Source of the DNA: Progne subis subis
Taxonomy: Eukaryota > Chordata > Aves > Passeriformes > Hirundinidae
Length of the DNA stretch: 64,000 nucleotides
Reading direction: 5' to 3'
NCBI GenBank assembly: GCA_022316685.1
Contig: JAKJHU010000066.1
Coordinates: forward strand, 2,583,140-2,647,139
The notes beneath the pieces were generated by a model. The model was given only the letters and a program-made list of their open reading frames with translations. It was not told where the DNA came from and did not search any database. The position numbers were made by a program, and so were the translations under genes. Shown here one piece after another: positions 57,601 to 64,000 of this stretch. How positions within the stretch are numbered: the first letter of the stretch is position 1; each line of letters begins with the position of its first letter.

Positions 57601-58881
57601 TGACAAAGGGTCAAGGTGCAAGTGAGACCTTGCCATGGGACAAGTAAGAGCCATGTCAGCAGCTGGTGATGTCCCAGCCCCTTGCCCACCACAGTGCCCA
57701 GCACATCACACAGCCACACTGCTCAACCTCACCCCGTGCCCAGGCAGGCTGGCCCAGCCCCGTTTTTCACATAATCACCAACAGTACACGACAAAATGTC
57801 TGAGGCAGCCACTTCCCCACCCTGCATCACATGAGACTTCACACAATGGGTCAGGAGAAAGCAGGAGCCTACCCTTTGCCTGGGGCTCCCAACTGTAATG
57901 TATAAGATAATTATAAGGCTCCTTTCACACAATGTGGAAATCTGGTGTGCATCTGTATCACTCCTCTCCTCTGGGGCAAATCCAGCAGTCTTTTGACAGC
58001 CAGCAGCAACCCTCCCAGGAGATCACAGCCCCTCCAGAGAGGAACATTTTGTACCCAGTGCACAGCCATGGTGGGAGCTGTGTGTGGCACAGTGCAACAG
58101 CACAAGGCACAACCTGTGATCAGAGCTGCCAAAGTCAGAGATCCTTTTTAATCCCCAGAGAGCATGTGCCAGATACATCGGGCCTGGTTTTTGCTGTCTC
58201 CTAAACAGCTACACAGACTTGTCCCAAAGGCAGGCTCAGCTCCATCTTTGTAATAAGCCACCACTCCCTGCCATAAACTCCTCCTCACATAAAGACTTTT
58301 TATACCTCCAGTAACAGCCACCACTGGCTTGGGCCCAGCTCCTCACCTTGGCTCAATGCGTGACATTCTCACTTTGGGTGGTGTTCTAGTGATTTAACAC
58401 CAGAGAAAATCCAACACAGGCTTTGACCATTGCAGTGTCCCTATCACCTCTAGATTCCTTGCAGAATATTAAAGGCCAGGATGTCTAGACACATTAGACA
58501 TGTGAGGATATCTTCAGTGCATGTTGGGTGTGATGACTCCATCAAAGAAGTTGAGCTTGGCATGAAATGATGAATGGGCTCAGACTACTCACAGTGAACT
58601 CGAGACATTTACATGACCAAAACTATCTCCATCCAACTGCTCCTCCAGCCCTATCTGTCTTCTCTGTTGCCTAATCCGGAGGTGAGGGACTAAGCCTTGG
58701 ATTTAGCTGTACTCATAGAATTATGCAATGGGCCTTTGTCATGCAGATGAGCCAAAGGGACTTTTTAATCCCCATGGACTGGATTTCTCCTGTCTGCCGA
58801 GGCACTGCCTTTCATCCTCACCTCTTTCCCATAACATCCACAGAAGGCTGGGAAAGAGAAGTTATTACTGCATAGAAAAGG
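57601..58881. other. Non-coding single-copy DNA
   Basis: No recognisable repeat. It contains the SOX-POU-like motif at 58734-58748 (listed). Frames of 87-90 codons (57635-57898, 57932-58204) match no family. Confidence 0.5.
58734..58748 (+). promoter_or_regulatory. SOX-POU composite-like motif
   Basis: CTTTGTCATGCAGAT differs from the published SOX2-OCT4 composite CTTTGTYATGCAAAT at one position. It lies in a unique block (about 58690-58800) with further AT-rich words (GAATTATGCAATGG, TTTTTAATCCCC). Occurrence by chance is possible. Confidence 0.3.
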
Positions 58882-59056
58882 TCATGGAACCATAGAACAT
58901 CTTGCATTTGAAGGGACCCTAAGGATCATCTAATGCCAAATCCCTTGCCATGGGCAGGGACACCTTCCAATAGACCAGGTTGTTAAGAGCTCCATCCAAC
59001 ATTTCCAGGGATGAGGCATCCACAACTTCTCTGGGCAACCTCTACCAGTGTCTCAG
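58882..59056 (-). mobile_element. CR1 LINE, 3' fragment
   Basis: The plus strand shows 'TCATGGAACCATAGAACATC', 'GAAGGGACCCTAAGGATCAT', 'GGGCAGGGACACCTTCCAAT', 'CATCCAACATTTCCAGGGAT' and 'GAGGCATCCACAACTTCTCT'. Compared with its relatives it has lost about 15 bp between CATCCAAC and ATTTCCAGG (the '..CTGGCCTTGAAC' portion). Confidence 0.93.
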
Positions 59057-59127
59057 ATGATCTGATTATTTCAGTATGTGGGGACAAAATGTTTATGAGG
59101 AACTTCAGGACAATTTCATGAAAAGCC

Positions 59128-59177
59128 ATGTAAAAGGGCACTAAACATTCAGATGTAAAAGGGCACTAAACATTCAG
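59128..59177 (+). repeat. Perfect 25-bp tandem duplication
   Basis: ATGTAAAAGGGCACTAAACA followed by TTCAG occurs at 59128-59152 and identically at 59153-59177. No mismatch separates the copies, so the duplication is recent or copied by error. Confidence 0.97.
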
Positions 59178-59512
59178 ATCTCCTCTGCTATTTCAGCAAA
59201 AGCCACATTTCTAAAACAGAACATTTTGTTGTGCTTGCTATGGAAAGTACTTAATTCCCATTGTCCAGTCAAAGGGGCGATGGTCTTCAGCGAGGCAATA
59301 GCTGTTCTAGGAAAAGGTCTCTCCCTTCCCCCTTCAAAGTCGCCTTTTCTATGAGTTCTAGAGATTGTATCAGTTACACCCTATGCTATTTTGGTGTGTG
59401 TATTTGGTTTGGACTTCGCTCAAATATTTACCTAAGATCGGGGAGGCAAGAGGAAGACAAGGTTCAATGAACTACAACTCCTTTTCTTAAGAGAATTGCT
59501 CACTGCTCTGTT

Positions 59513-59600
59513 TTCTTTCTTTCTTTTTCTGTTCCTTTTATTTATTTATTTATTCTTCCCTCGTTTATTTCCTTCCTTTCTTCCTCTCTTCCTTCCTTTA
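59513..59600 (+). repeat. Compound pyrimidine microsatellite
   Basis: TTTC units, then TTTA units (about 59538-59553), then TTCC and CTTC units, with single interruptions. Confidence 0.9.
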
Positions 59601-60967
59601 AAAAATCTATGGAAAAACTCCTTAATGATGCTATAAATCTTTAGATATTTGGTCCTCTGACTGGTATCTAAGGACGCCCAAATGACCATTTCTTATCCCG
59701 AGTTCCTCCGCCTTCTATACGCAGCAGAGCAAAGATGCATAGGAATTTTGTTAAATTCAATATTTCATGGGCCCATACAGGGGGGAATTCACAGTGCCAG
59801 GTAACAAAGTAAAGATGCAGGGAGTGCAGTCACTGCAGCAAACAGGGGACCCTGCAGCAGGCACGGCCTGAGTCACTTTTCAAAGTCCATATGTGTCTAA
59901 GAATGAATGTCATACTCTGAATTCAGACCCTATCACTCTGAACACCTGAGTCTGAGCCAGAGTTAAACCAAGACTTGCGTCATGCCTTAAGTTTAATCAG
60001 CAGCACACATCCGTAATATAGACACGATGGGCAGAAATAATTTTCCTTCTCCTGTAGAAAAGTCACATGAGGACTCTTTAATCAAATGATCAGAGGTCTT
60101 TTTCCAGGATAGACCCAAGACCACACTGAGATGGGGTATGTAGGTATCCTGAACAGCTCTCTACGCTGCCTTGCATACAGGCGTCTTGACCCCTCAGAGC
60201 TAGGTGAGAGAGGGCTGGCAGTTTGCTCTCTGACTTATTTCCTGAGATACAAAATAGATGTAGAAAAAAAAAGCAGTAACAAAGGCCCGGCAGCTATCCA
60301 AAAATCCAACTCTGACCCTGCTATTTAATTACAAGCCATAGCAGAGAAAGGAATGATTACTTTCTCCCAACAAGTAGCTTTCCCATTTCTTTCTCAAAAC
60401 ATCTACAAGGTGTAGAAAATATTCAAGTTGCCTCATTCCAAGCATTTCTTTTCTGCAGTGTCAAGCAGTAAGATATGCCTGAACCACTAATGCTTCCACT
60501 AGTAGAACGTGTTTCCATGAAATACAGGTTTCTGAGCCCAAAATTCCTTTCTGGAACACAAAACATTCCAGTCTCACGTTAAGGTATGCGGCAAACTGAG
60601 ATGCAAAGGAGTATGCAAGGATTAGCACAGAGTTTAAGGTGCAGAGGTCATCAGTGCTTAACAATAACTTTCTCTCGAAAGTCAACAGGGAAAAGTGGGT
60701 TGTGAAATAGAAGTAGGAACAAGTCGTAAAAACTCAGAATTATTTGTACTTCTCCAGTCACCAGAACCAGAAGGACAACGTCTGACGGGAGTGCTCCCAT
60801 AAAGAATATTCCACTGTGTTATTGATCATGTTTACAGTATTGGTACAGCTTTATAGGTGCTTGTTTGCTGAAAAAGTGCCTGTCTGGAGGCATGTGATGT
60901 ATGATTAAGTCTCACTCTAGATGTGTAACAAAGGCCACCCACACCCTCTCAAACCCAGGCAGGTTTT

Positions 60968-61048
60968 CAGTGACCCCACTGAAGTCTAAAATAACTGGAC
61001 ATGTCTTCTCCTCAGCCCATTGTGTGGGCTGAGGAGTGTGGGTCACTG
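60968..61048. repeat. Nested inverted repeat with a 12-bp hairpin
   Basis: CTCCTCAGCCCA (61008-61019) and TGGGCTGAGGAG (61025-61036) form a perfect 12-bp GC-rich stem with a 5-nt TTGTG loop. Outside it CAGTGACCC (60968-60976) pairs perfectly with GGGTCACTG (61040-61048). The stem is too short for a normal pre-miRNA hairpin, and the 31-nt and 3-nt internal arms are asymmetric. Confidence 0.93.
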
Positions 61049-62457
61049 GCTACAAAATTTTGTCCTCAGCATTCACACTGGCTGCATATACCTTATAAAG
61101 TCTTAGTGATAATTTATATTATCTTAATCAATTCATATAATTCCCCAATATGCAGTTATTCCCTTATTAACTTCATTTAATTATAAACAAACTTAATTTC
61201 TCAGAATGCATTTGTTATGCAATACAATTTGACTCAGTAGTTTATGTTAGCAGATTTTAACCTATTGGAAATTACTTGCTCAACTTGATTATTTGCCAAT
61301 TATGTTCAATTTGACATCTGGGTCAAAGGGTATTTTTTGTGTTGCCTAAGTACGTGATTATGTGAAAAATAAGTGGGGGGAGGAAAAAGCCATGAGGAAG
61401 TCATGAATGTTAAATTCTCTTGCTTGGTTTCAGGGTTGTTTTTTTTTTTTTTTTTCTTTCTTCTGTGCTAACAAAATCCACTGATATCCCATATAATCAA
61501 GCCCAGGACCAGTTTCTCCCACCTGAGGCACTACGAGGATCACCTAATTCAAGCAGGTAGCTGCCCTTGAGGTAAGATAGTGATAACTATAGAACAATTG
61601 AGATCGGAGATAACACAAATTGCCCTTAGAAGGGGACTATTGAACTCTGTTGACTATAGAAAAAACACTTCATAATGAAGTGACCATGTACCATACTGCC
61701 AATTTAAGCTCCTCTAGTAAGAATCCGGAGTTTGAGGAAGTTTATTTGGGTCAAGAAGAAGAAACAGTCAATTTCTACAAGGGGTGTTGTGCTGTGTGAA
61801 GCAAGCTCCAGCTGCAGCTTGATGCTGGGTTTATGTAACATGTATGTGTTAGGTGTCCTTTGGAGACAGTCAGACCACAGCCCCACCAGATGAACATTCA
61901 CTCCCAATGGTGATGCACAAATGGACCGAAGCAGAGAAAATGAGGAAATAAATGCATAAAGGCATGATCCATTCTTAGATATTTGGGAGGAGTAACTGCC
62001 GAGCCACTCACTGGCAATTGAAGGATTTATTGATGTCTTGCCATTAACCAGGGAAATTAGCTTGGGCCAGAGAGAAGTCAAACACAGGCAGGTTCCCATC
62101 CCAAACTGCAAAGATTATTAGTTCCATCAAGAAGGACAGATTTCAAGACACACTCAAGCTGCCTTTCTAATTCTGAAATCTTTGCTCTTACAACACCTCT
62201 TTTCAAATCCGCAAACATTTTTGCCTGGATACTGACTTCAGCCTTCGACCATCTATTATGTGGTTCAAAGCACCAAAGAAAGGGAATTCCCTTATCCTTT
62301 CAGTGGGCAACAGAAATGGATGTCAAACCTTAATCTTCCTGCCATCCTTGGCCTTCAGATGGAAGACATGGTGAAATTTGAAGACAGAAATGTGTCTGTG
62401 TTCCAGTGGATTACTGCTTCTGCCAGATGACTGTTCTGCATTTGGCGACAGAGCTTA
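61049..62457. other. Non-coding single-copy DNA
   Basis: AT-rich unique DNA with a T17 run at about 61439-61455. The 135-codon minus-strand frame at 61704-62111 resembles no known protein. Confidence 0.5.
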
Positions 62458-62462
62458 CACAC

Positions 62463-62494
<32 letters not shown>
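62458..62494 (+). repeat. (CA)n microsatellite
   Basis: ACACACATACATACACACACAC-type run, about 37 bp, with two interrupting TAC units near its start. Confidence 0.95.
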
Positions 62495-62495
<1 letters not shown>

Positions 62496-64000
62496 GGAAA
62501 GAAGATGTGAAGAGAACCAAGAAAGCTGAGAAATGGAAAGATCAATCACTAATCCCCAGAAAGTACCGTTTGTGGCAGCATGGCTAAGTTTAGAAATCAA
62601 AACTTATTTCCCATAAAATAATCGTCACTAGAACAAAAAAAGCCTGCAGCATAAATTATTCCCTTTGGACCCTATAACGCAGAAATGTTTTTTGTTTGTT
62701 TTTTTGGCTGGTTTTTGTTTTGTTTTGTTTGGGGTTCTTTTGTAGTTTTTGTAGTTGTTGTTGCTGTTGTTGTTGGTTTTGGGTTTTTTTAAATTCCAGT
62801 ATATCACTCATGTTTCCAAACTGTGTCAAAGTCCTTCATATCAACGCAGTATTAGATAGAGGTTATTCCTCTCACTGTGGAGCTCACTGCAGATAGAATA
62901 TCTACATCAACATCACGGTTCCTACCTAGCAAATTAATTCAGAGCATGTCGGCAGTGCGTCATTTTTTCCTCCTTTCTTCTCTCACATTTTCTTTGTGCT
63001 TATTTCCGATGCAGTTATCACTAAAATACACATTTTAATTGTATTGTACAAGATTCAAACTTCCCTGGCTTTGAACATTCACATAAACATTTTCACTCAA
63101 CTTACCTTCACACCGCCTGGAATCCCTGACAAATGTTTGAGTGCCTGTCTGCATTATGCTACACGGAGGATTTTTCCAAATATTCACAGAGTTTTCTGAT
63201 GTACACGCACCAAACAGACATGATACACACACATATTTATAACATAAAGATATATAGATATATGTTTTATATATAATGCAATGATATTTTAGGTACACAT
63301 ATATATTGAATAACCACGTAGATCTAAAGAATAATAAACAAATTAAATTGAATAGCAGGGGCTCTTTACTAGTGAGACTCTAAATGGTATCTGTGCATTC
63401 CTAGTCACACAAGCCATTGCACAGAATAATAAAAATCTACTGCAAATATGTATAAACGTTGTTGCTATTTTCAAATGTATATTAGACAGAAACTTCACAA
63501 AGAGTCAGGACTAAGCCTGTCCAAATTTTACTTATTTCACTGGGCATGGATTTAAATACAGACATTCTCTTTTGGTGGGGGAAATTGGAAAAAAAAGCTT
63601 TTGTATGCATTTATCACAAAAGAATTTTACCCAAAATCAGCAAGAAGATTTATGGGCTTAGGAAACACTTTATGACAAGGTAGAAGACAGGTAGGTTGGT
63701 AGGTGGATAGACAAAGAGACAGTGCTTCCTCCAGCTGCTCTGTCACTGGCTTGTTGTTTATTGATTTTCATTCAAACAGTGTTACACCAGCATTCAGCAT
63801 TGTATGGAAACAGAGTATATCAATTCATCTCTCTATCTACCTATTCTTTAATCTATTTCTTATTCTATGTCTGTGCATATAAATATGTTGCACAGAGACA
63901 CAATATTAACTGCATGTAAAATCAATAGCTAGATGACAAGCAAATGATGGATTAACTGAGGGCAGGAGGATTTAAACTTTAAAAGGAAAGAACAGAAGAA
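62495..64000. other. Non-coding DNA to window end
   Basis: Contains T/G-rich low-complexity sequence at about 62688-62792 with (GTTTT)n and (GTT)n, an AT-rich dinucleotide-like patch at 63240-63310 and a degenerate (GGTA)n/(GATA)n patch at 63688-63712. No gene is recognised. Confidence 0.55.

Larger units (their letters stand above)
59057..61007. other. Non-coding single-copy DNA
   Basis: Unique DNA with the 25-bp duplication at 59128 and pyrimidine-rich (TTTC)n, (TTTA)n and (TTCC)n microsatellite sequence at about 59513-59600. No gene is recognised. Confidence 0.5.

Noticed and set aside
61008..61036. Hairpin as a microRNA precursor
   Set aside because: The stem is 12 bp with a 5-nt loop, too short for Drosha/Dicer processing, and the flanks do not extend the pairing.
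61704..62111. 135-codon minus-strand frame
   Set aside because: No recognised family and no promoter or splice signals around it.
1..64000. Prokaryotic or phage systems, CRISPR arrays, tRNA and rRNA genes
   Set aside because: No repeat-spacer structure, no cloverleaf-forming A/B-box sequence and no rRNA signature words were seen. The composition and repeats are avian nuclear.

Overview
This window is AT-rich, CpG-poor vertebrate nuclear DNA, almost certainly from a bird. The main evidence is at least a dozen truncated CR1 LINE copies with the avian-type 3' end (on the sense strand, the block 'CTTCCAACC..ATTCTATGATT' with no poly-A tail) on both strands. Supporting evidence is a complete solo retroviral LTR of a type I associate from memory with songbirds, and several strongly decayed MIR-like amniote SINEs. 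I saw no operons, Shine-Dalgarno sites, CRISPR arrays, tRNA or rRNA genes, or prokaryotic elements.

I found no host protein-coding gene. The open reading frames are short (at most 168 codons), lie on both strands, and match no family I recognise. Their lengths fit what chance predicts for 64 kb of this composition. The only recognisable protein-coding traces are decayed C-terminal pieces of CR1 ORF2, at 38098-38513 (minus, frameshifted) and 43049-43363 (plus, still open). The window therefore reads as intergenic DNA or a very long intron.

Layout: 1-14 kb holds single-copy DNA with four CR1 fragments, two MIR relics and several A/T homopolymers. At 14.9-15.1 kb there is an isolated CpG cluster ending in a canonical TATAAATAG box, the best promoter or enhancer candidate. 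The 16-31 kb part holds CR1, MIR and two very long A tracts (55 and 52 A). The 31-44 kb part is richest in transposons: an inverted CR1 pair at 31.2 kb, the 646-bp solo LTR at 35281-35926 flanked by a 4-bp TGGG duplication, a three-copy CR1 cluster at 37.9-39.1 kb and a 500-bp CR1 at 43.0 kb. The 44-64 kb part has more MIR relics, a heptanucleotide (AAAAAAG)n tract, CR1 ends at 55.9, 57.3 and 58.9 kb, and two striking inverted or tandem repeats at 59.1 and 61.0 kb.

Several unique AT-rich blocks (about 5.9, 36.8, 37.7, 42.1, 49.6, 55.5 and 58.7 kb) have the texture of conserved non-coding elements, with homeodomain, POU or SOX-like motifs. Conservation cannot be measured from a single sequence, so these are hypotheses. 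No previously undescribed gene system is visible.
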